Positions 23,753 through 31,832 of a DNA stretch of 64,000 nucleotides are shown here, one piece after another (position 1 is the first letter of the stretch; each line of letters starts with the position of its first letter). The position numbers and the translations under genes are program-made. The notes beneath the pieces were generated by a model. It worked only from the letters and a program-made list of their open reading frames with translations. It did not search any database and was not told the origin of the DNA. Origin of the DNA: Treponema saccharophilum DSM 2985 (GTDB lineage: Bacteria > Spirochaetota > Spirochaetia > Treponematales > Treponemataceae); NCBI RefSeq assembly GCF_000255555.1, contig NZ_AGRW01000046.1, positions 1 to 64,000 of the forward strand, in the 5' to 3' direction.

Positions 23753-23767
23753 AAAAATCATGTTTTT
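23753..23767. promoter_or_regulatory. AT-rich imperfect palindrome shared with the fadD leader
   Basis: AAAAATCATGTTTTT is identical to the centre of the fadD inverted repeat (12828-12842). It lies between the divergent ptsI and TetR genes. The TGACA/TGTCA arms are not conserved here, so a shared regulator is only suggested. Confidence 0.25.
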
Positions 23768-23921
23768 TGTTCGGAATAATCCATTGCTGGTTGGAAAATG
23801 TTGTTTTACGATGTCTGTAAATTTTATGTAAATTTTAAGCAAACACATTCGGAATCAGCTCGTTCGTGCTTGGGGCGTGCGGCCTGCTCGCGCGGGCGGC
23901 GTTCCTGCCGATATAATGGGG

Positions 23922-24476
23922 ATGAAAAGAGAGCGGATTTCAAAGCAGCGGATAATAGAAGCGTTCGTGTCGGAATCATTCACGAGGGGAGCGGAAGGGA
24001 CGTCGCTTTCCGACATCGCTGCCGCGCTCGGGATAAAGAAATCGTCCCTCTACAACCATTACCCGAACCGCGAGGCAATCGTCTCCGACGCGCTTTCGTA
24101 TTGCGGCGGCCTTCTTTGCGCGCGGATTCCGCTTTGGCTCGAAGAGGCTCGCGCGCATTCCTGCGATTTCCTTTTTGCCTTCGCGCGCGCGTTGTTCGCG
24201 GATTTCGGCTCGGGGCAGCTTGTCGAGGCGGTGTCCCTTGTCGAGTCGGAGAAATTTTTCGACGACGTGGCGTTTTCCGTGTCGAGCCGCTTCAAGGTCG
24301 GGATGGTCGGCGCGCTTTTTCCCGTGCTCGGTGCCCGCGCGGAGGGATTTGTCGGAGCGCTCTGCCTGATGCTGGACGATTACGTCTCGGCAGGAAAGAT
24401 GATGGCGCGCCGCGGCTGCGGAATTGAGGTTTCCGAGGAGAAACTCCGCGCCCTTATCAACGGATTCTCAAGGTGA
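23922..24476 (+). CDS. TetR/AcrR-family transcription regulator
   Basis: One-component DNA-binding repressor. The 184-residue protein starts with the TetR helix-turn-helix: ERISKQRIIEAFVSESFTR, then LSDIAAALGIKKSSLYNHYPNRE, which is the recognition-helix signature. The rest is an all-helical ligand domain without recognisable specificity. The ATG at 23922 is preferred; another lies two codons upstream and both are next to a TATAAT (23912-23917). No ribosome-binding site is visible. Its targets are unknown. The nearby AT palindrome shared with fadD makes the lipid genes a candidate, but local autoregulation is the safer guess. Confidence 0.87.
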   Translation: MKRERISKQRIIEAFVSESFTRGAEGTSLSDIAAALGIKKSSLYNHYPNREAIVSDALSYCGGLLCARIPLWLEEARAHSCDFLFAFARALFADFGSGQLVEAVSLVESEKFFDDVAFSVSSRFKVGMVGALFPVLGARAEGFVGALCLMLDDYVSAGKMMARRGCGIEVSEEKLRALINGFSR

Positions 24477-24482
24477 TATAAT
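24454..24482 (+). promoter_or_regulatory. Promoter of rsmI, leaderless type
   Basis: TTATCA (24454-24459) and a perfect TATAAT (24477-24482), preceded by TGA as an extended -10, are 17 bases apart. The ATG of rsmI follows after nine bases. The promoter overlaps the end of the TetR gene. Confidence 0.55.
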
Positions 24483-24491
24483 TTTTTGCGA

Positions 24492-25199
24492 ATGGCTACT
24501 TTATATATTGTTGGAACGCCGATAGGAAATCTCGGTGACATAACGTTCCGCGCGGTCGAGACGTTCAAGAGCGTCGATGTGATTGCCGCGGAGGACACAA
24601 GGCATACTCTTCAGCTTCTGAACCATCTCGGGATAAAGAAGCCGCTTGTCTCGTGCCGCTCGCAGAACGAGGGCACGGCAGGGCAGAAGATAATAAAGAT
24701 ACTCGACGAGGGGCAGGACGTCGCATATGCGAGCGATGCCGGAACGCCGGGTGTGAGCGATCCGGGCGCTGTCCTTGCCGGAATGGCGCGCGCTGCCGGG
24801 CATAAGGTCGTCCCCATTCCCGGTCCAAGCGCGTTTGCCTCTCTCGTGAGCGTTGCCGGCGCCGGCGGAAAGACGCTCGTGTTCGAGGGCTTTCTCTCGC
24901 CGAAGCCCGGACGCAGAAGGAGCCGCCTCCGCGAGCTTCTCGCGACGGGGGATGCTGTCGTCCTTTACGAGTCGCCGTTCCGCGTCGTGAAGTTGCTGAC
25001 GGACATTGCCGATATTGATGGCGGGAGAAGGGTCGTCGTCGGACGCGAGCTTACGAAAATCCACGAGGAAATCGTGGAGGGAACTGCCGCTGACGTGCGC
25101 GATGATTTTGCGGGACGGGACAAGGTTCTGGGGGAGTTTGCCGTGTTCATATCCGGTGTGAAGAAGGCTCAACTTTCTGGGGAATTTGCCGATAATTAA
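24492..25199 (+). CDS. rsmI: 16S rRNA (cytidine-1402-2'-O)-methyltransferase
   Basis: Methylates the ribose of C1402 in the decoding centre of 16S rRNA. The 235-residue protein has the tetrapyrrole-methylase fold: N-terminal LYIVGTPIGNLGDIT, AEDTRHT, the glycine-rich SDAGTPGVSDPG, PGPSAF and FEGFLSPKPGRRR. The start at 24492 matches the family N-terminus. It follows the TetR gene by 15 bases but has its own promoter, and there is no ribosome-binding site between promoter and ATG. The flgM gene lies 24 bases downstream, with its promoter embedded in the last codons of rsmI. Confidence 0.95.
   Translation: MATLYIVGTPIGNLGDITFRAVETFKSVDVIAAEDTRHTLQLLNHLGIKKPLVSCRSQNEGTAGQKIIKILDEGQDVAYASDAGTPGVSDPGAVLAGMARAAGHKVVPIPGPSAFASLVSVAGAGGKTLVFEGFLSPKPGRRRSRLRELLATGDAVVLYESPFRVVKLLTDIADIDGGRRVVVGRELTKIHEEIVEGTAADVRDDFAGRDKVLGEFAVFISGVKKAQLSGEFADN
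25169..25195 (+). promoter_or_regulatory. Sigma-28 (FliA) promoter of flgM
   Basis: TCAACTTT (25169-25176) is six of eight to the consensus -35 TAAAGTTT. After exactly 11 bases comes GCCGATAA (25188-25195), a perfect sigma-28 -10. It sits 28 bases before the flgM start, inside the end of rsmI. Such a promoter would put the anti-sigma factor under control of its own target sigma. Confidence 0.7.
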
Positions 25200-25223
25200 T
25201 TCATCAAATAGGGCAGGTCGTTT

Positions 25224-25520
25224 ATGATGTTGAACAAACTTGATACTTTTGGGGGAGTAAATCCCCTCAATACCGTACAGAACACACACCACGCAAGTAA
25301 TAGGCCAGCGGGAATCGCCGTCAACGACTCGATAAGCGTTTCGGCTGAGGCGATGAGTGCTGCTGAGGCGTATTATTTGGATCAGGTTGCTGAAGAGACA
25401 CCGGATGTTCGTTCTGACCTTATTGCATCGATCAAAGAAAAAATAAAGGATCCGAATTATCTCAATCCTGAGAGAATCGCATCTGCTGCAGACGGTCTTA
25501 TGATGGCTTGGGGGCTTTGA
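25224..25520 (+). CDS. flgM: Anti-sigma-28 factor FlgM
   Basis: Binds sigma-28 and holds back late flagellar and chemotaxis genes until the hook is complete. The 98-residue protein is the right size. Its C-terminal half carries the family pattern: DSISVSAEA, then PDVRSDLIASIKEKIKDPNY and LNPERIASAADGLM, resembling the PDVR...L...I..G.Y....IA repeat of FlgM. The N-terminal half is low in structure-forming residues, as expected of an intrinsically disordered protein. A near-consensus sigma-28 promoter upstream supports the call. Tandem ATGs mark the start. Confidence 0.82.
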   Translation: MMLNKLDTFGGVNPLNTVQNTHHASNRPAGIAVNDSISVSAEAMSAAEAYYLDQVAEETPDVRSDLIASIKEKIKDPNYLNPERIASAADGLMMAWGL

Positions 25521-25645
25521 TCTGGATAATTGCGACTGCCCATCGTCCTTCGGTGGGCAATCTGTAATGGATTGCGGATTTTGCCTGTAATGCAAGGGAG
25601 TGCATTCTTTCAAATTTTCTTGATCAGGGGGCGGGCGCGCCCATT

Positions 25646-25675
25646 AAGACGGAATCCATTTTCCGTCTTTTTTTG
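25646..25675 (+). terminator. Terminator after flgM
   Basis: AAGACGGAA (25646-25654) pairs with TTCCGTCTT (25661-25669), followed by a T run. A second hairpin, GCCCATCG with CGGTGGGC, lies at 25538-25558. Confidence 0.85.
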
Positions 25676-25691
25676 TTGAGAGGTGTTTTTT

Positions 25692-26849
25692 ATGGCGGAT
25701 TTTACGTTCAAGTTGTCATCAAATATCATGCTCGGCTCTTATATGTCGAGCAGAATCGGGCAGTTTATTCTCGAATGCGGGAACAGGGTCATGTTCATCG
25801 TCGACCCGATTCTGAAGGAGAACGGTATTGCCGACAAGATAAAGCAGGCTTTGTCGGAGCGGCAGGTCGATTTCTTCATATTCGACGAAATTTCCGAGGG
25901 CGCCGTGACGAAGAGCATCGAGGCTGCCCTGAACCTCGCGAAGGAGGCGCACATCCATTCCGTGCTCGCGGTTGGCGGCGGGAAGACGATGTGCGTCGGG
26001 CGCGCCGTGGCGTCCGTCCTGAACGACATAATGGCGGGCAAGGATTTCTACACGCTTGTTGACGGCGCGCTTCCGGAGAAGAATCCCGTTCCGCTTATCT
26101 GCGTACCGACATCGCTTCGCGACGCATACATTTTTACCGACCGGATTCCCGTAATCGATTCACGTTCGTCAAAAACGAAGCTGATGCCCGCGCGCGACGG
26201 TCTGTGCTCCGTCGTCGTCTTCGATCCGAACCTGAACGTGACGCTCTCGCAGAACCAGACGAACTCGATTTCAATCGAGATTCTCTGTCTCGCAATCGAG
26301 GCGTATCTTTCCCAGAAGGCGAATTTCTTCAGCGACATGCTCGTCGAAAAATCGCTCGGCCTGATGCGCGGGGTGATGTTCGGAAGCGAGAATTCGTTCA
26401 TGGCGGAGACGCAGGAGGAAATCCTCTCCCAGGCGGGATGCCTTGCGTCGCTTGCGGCGGGGCTCAGTTCCGTCGGGACGGCTTCGCTTCTTTCGCTCTG
26501 CATAAATTCGATATACAAGATTCCGCGCTCGCTCACCTCGTCAATCCTCCTTCCGTATGTGATTTCCGATTGCGCGAAGTTCAAGCTCGACCGCGTGAGC
26601 CGCATTTCGAGGATGCTCGGCGTTGCCGGCGACGGCGATGACGACGAGCAGGCGGCGAATGCGCTCGCGGAGTCAGTGAGGCAGCGCATCGCCCAGGCCG
26701 ACCTTCCCGCGCGCCTCAAGGACCTCGGCGTCTCCATCGAGAACCTCGCGCTTGTCGTGGAGAATGCCGCGAAACTCGAATTCATCAATTTCCTTCCGCG
26801 CAGCATGAACAGCGACCTTTTGTTCGAGCTCGTGAAGGCAGCGTTCTGA
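25692..26849 (+). CDS. Iron-alcohol/glycerol-dehydrogenase-like protein without metal ligands
   Basis: Shares the fold of group III dehydrogenases but probably not their reaction. The 385-residue protein keeps the nucleotide loop VGGGK at 94-98 (usually GGGS) and the VPT strand at 138. The metal site is lost. In the helix that normally reads D-x-L-x-H-A-x-E, the sequence is E196-I-L-C-L200-A-I-E, so Asp is Glu and His is Leu. The later region SSVGTASLLSLCINSIYKIP has no His where two ligands should be. GAGG precedes the ATG at 25692. It is coupled, nine bases apart, to a SpoU methylase. It may be a sensor, a binding protein or a glycerol-1-phosphate-dehydrogenase relative that no longer uses a metal. 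Confidence 0.7.
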   Translation: MADFTFKLSSNIMLGSYMSSRIGQFILECGNRVMFIVDPILKENGIADKIKQALSERQVDFFIFDEISEGAVTKSIEAALNLAKEAHIHSVLAVGGGKTMCVGRAVASVLNDIMAGKDFYTLVDGALPEKNPVPLICVPTSLRDAYIFTDRIPVIDSRSSKTKLMPARDGLCSVVVFDPNLNVTLSQNQTNSISIEILCLAIEAYLSQKANFFSDMLVEKSLGLMRGVMFGSENSFMAETQEEILSQAGCLASLAAGLSSVGTASLLSLCINSIYKIPRSLTSSILLPYVISDCAKFKLDRVSRISRMLGVAGDGDDDEQAANALAESVRQRIAQADLPARLKDLGVSIENLALVVENAAKLEFINFLPRSMNSDLLFELVKAAF

Positions 26850-26858
26850 TTTTCCGCC

Positions 26859-27704
26859 ATGATTGAGCCAGGAAAACTCAACACGCTTTCCCCCGGGCAG
26901 AAGCGCAGGAAGCTTGCGCTCACGTTCGGGGCGCTTGAGCGGGATATAGACGGAATTCCGGAGAAGGGGAGCGAGTATTCGTTCAAAAATATGCCGCGCG
27001 CGGAATACACGAAGCGGCTCGCGCAAATCGTCATCGATGACCCGTCGCTGCCGCCCGATGCGAGAGAGGAGCTTTCCGCGCTTGTGGGACGCGAGCCGTT
27101 CGACGTCGATGCGGAGCGGCGCACCTGCAACGTCGCGAGGAACAATCTGCTTGCTATAATCGGAACGTTTCCCGCGGAATGGGATCTCATAATCGCGCCG
27201 CACAAGACGGCAGCCGCCGGAACGGTCGCCGTGCGCGATTTTTTTCCGGGCGTCTGCGTCTATGCGGAGGATATCCGCTCTCCGTTCAACATCGGCTCGA
27301 TTTTCCGGAGCGCGGAGGCGATGGGGGCCGAAAAGGTCATAATATCGCCGAGATGCGTTGACCCGTCGCACTCGAAATCGCTGCGGAGCGGGATGGGATG
27401 CGTCGAGACGATGGGATTCGAGCGCATGTCCGTAGGAGAGCTTTCCGATTACGCTGAAAAAGAAAATCTCCCAGTCTTTGTCCTTGAGACGGGCGGGGAC
27501 GACATCAGGACGTTCGATTTTCCGGAGCGCGGGATTTGCATCATCGGCTCCGAGGAGCTCGGCGTCAGCCCCGAGGCGCTTTCCGCGGCGACATACGGGC
27601 GCGTGTCGATTCCCATGAAAGGGCTGAAGGCGTCGCTTAACGTCGGCGTCGCGTTCGGAATCCTGATGCAGAAATGGGCGGAGAGCCTTGCGTCAAGGAA
27701 ATAG
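26859..27704 (+). CDS. TrmH/SpoU-family RNA 2'-O-methyltransferase
   Basis: SAM-dependent RNA ribose methylase; the target nucleotide is not deducible. The 281-residue protein has a divergent N-terminal half and a C-terminal SPOUT knot: motif 1 IRSPFNIGSIFRSAEAMGA, motif 2 CIIGSEELGVSPEAL and motif 3 VSIPMKGLKASLNVGVAFGILM. The catalytic Arg of motif 1 and the Ser-Leu-Asn of motif 3 are present. It is distinct from rlmB at 11.4-12.1 kb. It starts nine bases after the dehydrogenase-like gene, likely co-transcribed. It is convergent with the HDOD gene, only 20 bases apart, with no clear hairpin between. Confidence 0.86.
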   Translation: MIEPGKLNTLSPGQKRRKLALTFGALERDIDGIPEKGSEYSFKNMPRAEYTKRLAQIVIDDPSLPPDAREELSALVGREPFDVDAERRTCNVARNNLLAIIGTFPAEWDLIIAPHKTAAAGTVAVRDFFPGVCVYAEDIRSPFNIGSIFRSAEAMGAEKVIISPRCVDPSHSKSLRSGMGCVETMGFERMSVGELSDYAEKENLPVFVLETGGDDIRTFDFPERGICIIGSEELGVSPEALSAATYGRVSIPMKGLKASLNVGVAFGILMQKWAESLASRK

Positions 27705-27724
27705 AGGCAAGCCCCCGTCTGAAA

Positions 27725-29239
27725 TCAGAACGGCTCCTTCGCGAATTCGCTTGCGAGCTTTTCGGAAATCATCTTGAGCTGGCTTTGCGTCGTTATGTGG
27801 AACGAATTGAGGACTTCCTTGTCGAACTGGTAGAAATCGACTTCCTCTCTCTGGAAATGCGCGAGCATGTCCGCAAGGTATATGATGTTCGCCGTCGCCT
27901 TGTGTTCCGGGGCAGCAAGCTCCGGGTCGTGGTGGAAGCGGATTACGTTTGTTATGACTTCGGGGAAATTCCATTTTTCGGCGATGAGCGCGCCGATTTC
28001 GCCGTGGTTCACGCCCGCGACGAGCCTCTCGAAAACGTCCGTCGAGATGTCCTTTTTTACGCAGACCGATTTCATCCTTTCGTTCATGAGCGGGTGCACC
28101 GCCTCGAAAATAAGCTTGCCCATGTCGTGGAGAAGCCCGCAGATGTACGAGTCCTCCGCGATGGTCGCGCTTGTCGGGTAGAAATTCTTTGCCAGGTTGT
28201 ACGCGTAGAAAGCGACGCGGTAGGAATGAATCCACATGTCCTTCCTGATTGATTTCTTTTCGTCGACGCCGTCGCCGAGCCGAGACAGCTCGTTTATAGA
28301 CGCGATCGAGAGAAGCATGTTCTTTATGCCGTGTATTCCGACGAGCTTCACGGCTTCTGAGATGCTCCGGCAGGGAGATGCGAGCGCGAACGCCGCTGAG
28401 TTGACGAGCCGCAGCAAATCCGTCGCGAGCGAGACGTCGCTCGATATGATTGACGCGATTTCGCTCATTTTTGCGTTCGGGTCGTCAAGAAGGTTGTTTA
28501 TGCGCGTTATGTTCTCGGGAAACTGCGGAAGATTGTCGATGAGCTTCACGAATTCATGCGACACGACGGAAAGCTCCTTCTGCGATTTTTCGTTTATCGG
28601 AAGGATTATCCGCGTTATCGTCTCGCCGTTCTCGCAGAGAACCTGATAGTTCTCCTCGGTAAGACCGACTTTCTCGAGCATCAGTATCATGATTATGATT
28701 CCGAGCCCCGCGCCTTCCGAATCGTCGAGAATCTGGTTCATCGCCTGGTCGACGGACGTGTACTGCTGCGCGCGGGAAAGCTTGTCGTGTATCCTCTTGT
28801 ATTCGCGGAACGTCATCTCGGAATTGTTCCTGACTTCGAGCTTTATCTTGTTGTTCCTTGTCTGGAGGATGAATTTGACGTACAGCCCCGCGGCGCGCTG
28901 CATGTTCATGTACCTTTTTATGTCGCCGAGCGTGTCCTGCTTGAAGTTTTTCATCCCCTTCTCGTATTGGGCGTCGTCGGTTATGTCGAGCCCCTTTTCC
29001 TTGAAGTAGATTCGCTTCGTGTTCGCCTTTTTCGAATTCGTGACAAGCTCGTTCAGGCAGTATCGGAGGTATTCGTTCATCGAGCTTTGGTTGAGTTCCT
29101 TGAGGAATGCCGACAGAACTGCCTCCATGTATTCAACCATGTCCCTCGGAAGGGTGTAAGTCGTAATGGATAGAGGAATGCCGGCCCTTATGGCCATCTT
29201 GATTTTTGAAACATCCAAAGTAATGTTGCGGTTTGGCAT
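27725..29239 (-). CDS. HDOD-domain signalling protein with an N-terminal ATPase-like domain
   Basis: Predicted cytosolic signal-transduction protein. The 504-residue chain has two parts. Residues about 1-215 resemble a histidine-kinase-type ATPase fold: an N-box-like NELVTNSKKAN (63-73) and a G2-like box DDSEGAGLGI (172-181), but no phospho-acceptor His domain. Residues about 230-500 form an HDOD domain (DNLPQFPENITRINNLL, then IISSDVSLATDLLRLVNSAAF, then CGLLHDMGKLIFE with an HD pair and a later HGEIGALIAEKW). HDOD proteins often relay regulatory or motility signals. AGAGG lies before the ATG at 29239. It has its own sigma-70 promoter, with a leader of about 75 bases. Confidence 0.8.
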   Translation of the reverse strand: MPNRNITLDVSKIKMAIRAGIPLSITTYTLPRDMVEYMEAVLSAFLKELNQSSMNEYLRYCLNELVTNSKKANTKRIYFKEKGLDITDDAQYEKGMKNFKQDTLGDIKRYMNMQRAAGLYVKFILQTRNNKIKLEVRNNSEMTFREYKRIHDKLSRAQQYTSVDQAMNQILDDSEGAGLGIIIMILMLEKVGLTEENYQVLCENGETITRIILPINEKSQKELSVVSHEFVKLIDNLPQFPENITRINNLLDDPNAKMSEIASIISSDVSLATDLLRLVNSAAFALASPCRSISEAVKLVGIHGIKNMLLSIASINELSRLGDGVDEKKSIRKDMWIHSYRVAFYAYNLAKNFYPTSATIAEDSYICGLLHDMGKLIFEAVHPLMNERMKSVCVKKDISTDVFERLVAGVNHGEIGALIAEKWNFPEVITNVIRFHHDPELAAPEHKATANIIYLADMLAHFQREEVDFYQFDKEVLNSFHITTQSQLKMISEKLASEFAKEPF

Positions 29240-29321
29240 GAATGCCTCTTTCTCACCTTTTTTAGATTTTGTTTTCTCCGGAAACTTGCATCCAACCCTC
29301 CGGTACGAAAATTCGTCTCTG

Positions 29322-29350
29322 ATTATAACACACAATTTTTTTTTGAACAA
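29322..29350 (-). promoter_or_regulatory. Sigma-70 promoter of the HDOD gene
   Basis: On the minus strand TTGTTC (29350-29345) and a perfect TATAAT (29327-29322) are 17 bases apart. The 350-base gap to the divergent gene also holds a plus-strand TATAAT (29483-29488) and a CCTGCCC/GGGCAGG hairpin (29497-29535), and nothing else recognisable. Confidence 0.65.
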
Positions 29351-29589
29351 ACATCGCTTCCCGCCGGAACAAGGCAACCGCATTTTTGCTCATGTATAGA
29401 GTTTTCCCTGTTCCTCTTTGGATAAAAAACAACAGTGTTCGTTGCAAAGTCGTTTTTTCATCACTTCGGCTATGGAAAATTTTATAATGCGTTTGACCTG
29501 CCCGCCGGAAGAGCCTTCCCCAAAAAATGGGCAGGACTCCGTTTCGTGCATGGTGGAGTGGATGCGCGAATTCCTGTATCATTGTCCGC

Positions 29590-30861
29590 ATGTTCGATTT
29601 GTTTTTGGGGCAGTGCCTTGTGCTGCTGCTGCTTTTTATATCGGGAGTCCGTGTTTTCTTCATCAAGAACCCGAAAATCGATGCCGCGACGGTCGTAAGC
29701 CCGTTTTCTTTCATCGTGTCGCTGCTCGTCATCGCCATCTGGGGCTTTTCCTATATTTCGCTCGCGCTGTGCTGCCTTTCGTTCGTCGTTTTCGTGACGA
29801 ACCTCCGCGCTATTTTCAGGCTTTCCGCGGAGCTTTTCGTTGACCATTATTCCGCCGTGTTCATTGTCGCGTCCGTAATCGAGACTGTCCTGACTCTCGT
29901 TCTGGCGGCTGCCGTGCTGTATTTCCGGCCGGTGCGCTGCGTTCCCACGGATTTCGGCGTCGACAAGACCGTCCTCAGCGTTAACGGGAACGCCGCTTCC
30001 GGGTTCCGCGTCGATTCGGGGATTCTGCCGGAGACGCTTGAGGACGCCGATTTCTCGAAAGTCGCGGAGCTTTCCGATTTCAGCCGCGTGAAGGAATTCT
30101 TCTTGGGGCATTCCGTTTCGGGGACCGTCACGATTTATTCGCCGACGGAGAAAGTCGAGTGGATTTCGTCCGACGATTCCCTCCTCAACGGAATCGATTT
30201 CTTTATCGGGCCGCACGATGTCGTCGAGCCGTTCGAGAGCAATGATGACGAGCCTGCGGTCGAGGCGCTCAGCGCGGCGGAGGCTCCGCTCCTCATTTTC
30301 GTGGGAAGCGCGCTTGCCGAGACGTTCTGCTACGAGCCGTATTTCGTTTTTCTCGCGCAGAAAGGATTCACCGTCATCACGGCCGATTTCTTCGCGCCGG
30401 ACATGCGCCTCTTCAACGACCGGCGCGATTCGCGGATATTCCGCCGTTTTTCCGTCGTCCGCGCGATGCTTGAGGGTGGCGAGGAATTCGAGCGCATCAA
30501 GGGCGAGATGGCTGCCTTCACGCAGAAGGGATACGAGGCTCTTTCGTCGCTCGTACTCGAAAAGTACGGGAACGAGCGGAAGGTCTTCTATATTACGGAC
30601 GGGCTTTCGTCGGAGCAGATTTTCGCTTTCTCCGACAAATTCCCGGGGAGCGTCGAGGGTATGCTGCAGATGGAATTCATCCCGGAATACAAGAACGTGG
30701 GGCTGGGGTTCATCGAGCAGACGGACATCCTTCTCGCGCACCGGCTCGGAATCGCGCGGGACGGGGAATTCTTCATCCCGCGGTATTTGTCGTTCAAGAC
30801 GGTGCAGCAGCTCGCCGGATTCGTCGCGGAGAAAAAAAGCAGGCGGAAGGTTTCGGATTGA
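29590..30861 (+). CDS. Membrane protein with a C-terminal alpha/beta-fold domain, unknown function
   Basis: Not recognised. The 423-residue protein starts with four likely transmembrane helices in the first 115 residues (FLGQCLVLLLLFISGV, FSFIVSLLVIAIWGF, ISLALCCLSFVVFV, and one near VIETVLTLVLAAAVLYF). A soluble part of about 300 residues follows. From about residue 230 the pattern APLLIFVGSALAETFCYEPYFVFLAQKGFTVITADFF (quoted in part) looks like the first strands of an alpha/beta-hydrolase fold, but I see no G-x-S-x-G nucleophile. It may be a binding or regulatory domain. No operon partner is clear. The start was chosen for the hydrophobic N-terminus; upstream residues lack similarity to a signal. 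Confidence 0.65.
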   Translation: MFDLFLGQCLVLLLLFISGVRVFFIKNPKIDAATVVSPFSFIVSLLVIAIWGFSYISLALCCLSFVVFVTNLRAIFRLSAELFVDHYSAVFIVASVIETVLTLVLAAAVLYFRPVRCVPTDFGVDKTVLSVNGNAASGFRVDSGILPETLEDADFSKVAELSDFSRVKEFFLGHSVSGTVTIYSPTEKVEWISSDDSLLNGIDFFIGPHDVVEPFESNDDEPAVEALSAAEAPLLIFVGSALAETFCYEPYFVFLAQKGFTVITADFFAPDMRLFNDRRDSRIFRRFSVVRAMLEGGEEFERIKGEMAAFTQKGYEALSSLVLEKYGNERKVFYITDGLSSEQIFAFSDKFPGSVEGMLQMEFIPEYKNVGLGFIEQTDILLAHRLGIARDGEFFIPRYLSFKTVQQLAGFVAEKKSRRKVSD

Positions 30862-31025
30862 GCTGTTTTTCGGCGTTCCTTTCCGAATCCCGGAATATCG
30901 TTGTCGAACAAGCCCGCCCGGAGATTTCCGTTTCGGGGCTGGCTTATTGAAATGCGATGCTCGAAATCGCGTTATCCTGTTCGGGCGTTTTTGCGCCGGA
31001 CGGGTTTGATAATTTGGAGGAAAAA

Positions 31026-31793
31026 ATGAATCTCATTGAGCTGAACAGGTTTTTCAACTCAATCCTTCACAAGGAGGATTTTTCGTCGGACATTTCGCTC
31101 AACGGAATCCAGATTGAGAATTCCGACCCGCGCGGAAAGGAAATACGCAAAGTGGCGTTTGCCGTCGACGCGTGCGAGGCTTCCGCGCTCCGCGCCAAGG
31201 ATGCGGGCGCCGACGTCCTTTTTGTCCATCACGGGCTTTTTTGGGGACATTGCCAGACTGTGACGGGAACGCTCTACAAGCGGATTTCCCCGTTCATCAA
31301 GAACGACATCGCGCTGTGCGCCTACCATATTCCGCTCGACGCGAACGCGGAGGTCGGGAACAATTTCGGGATGGCGGCTCGGCTCGGTATTCAGGAGCCG
31401 CGCCCGTTCGGAAAATGGCGCGGGATGACGCTCGGCGCAATCGGCGAGCTTTCTGAAAGCGTCTCCGTCGACGCGCTTGCCCGGATGATGTTCCCGGACG
31501 GGGAGAAGCCGTCGCGGATTCTTCCGTTCGGAAAGAAGGAAATCAGGCGCGTGGCGATAATCTCGGGCGGTGCGGGCGACGACTTCGACCAGGCGGTGCG
31601 CGCCGGTGCGGACGCGTTCATAACAGGCGAGGTCGGCCACGAGCAGTTCCACGAAATCGAGGAGTCCGGAATCAACGTCATCGCGGGCGGCCATTACCAG
31701 ACGGAAACGGTCGGCGTCCGCCTCATGATGGAGCGCGTCTCGAAGGAGCTTGCCCTTGAGACGGTGTTCATCGACATCCCGACGGGAATGTAG
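31026..31793 (+). CDS. Nif3-like dinuclear metal-centre protein (GTP cyclohydrolase 1 type 2 family)
   Basis: Member of the widely conserved Nif3/YbgI/DUF34 family; it binds two metal ions but its physiological substrate is unsettled. The 255-residue protein carries the N-terminal NGIQIE motif, the His pair in ADVLFVHHGLFWG, the YHIPLDA motif and the C-terminal TGEVGHEQFHEI and GGHYQTE motifs that supply the remaining ligands. A good GGAGG sits before the ATG at 31026. It is followed by lspA after 39 bases, so the two may share a transcript. Confidence 0.9.
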   Translation: MNLIELNRFFNSILHKEDFSSDISLNGIQIENSDPRGKEIRKVAFAVDACEASALRAKDAGADVLFVHHGLFWGHCQTVTGTLYKRISPFIKNDIALCAYHIPLDANAEVGNNFGMAARLGIQEPRPFGKWRGMTLGAIGELSESVSVDALARMMFPDGEKPSRILPFGKKEIRRVAIISGGAGDDFDQAVRAGADAFITGEVGHEQFHEIEESGINVIAGGHYQTETVGVRLMMERVSKELALETVFIDIPTGM

Positions 31794-31832
31794 GAAATCA
31801 AAAAAGAAACATACGGAGATACATGTCAGAAA

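Noticed and set aside
29482-30741. 419-codon frame opposite the membrane protein
   Set aside because: Highly charged Arg/Glu product typical of antisense reading in GC-rich DNA; the plus strand has hydrophobic helices and a proper start.
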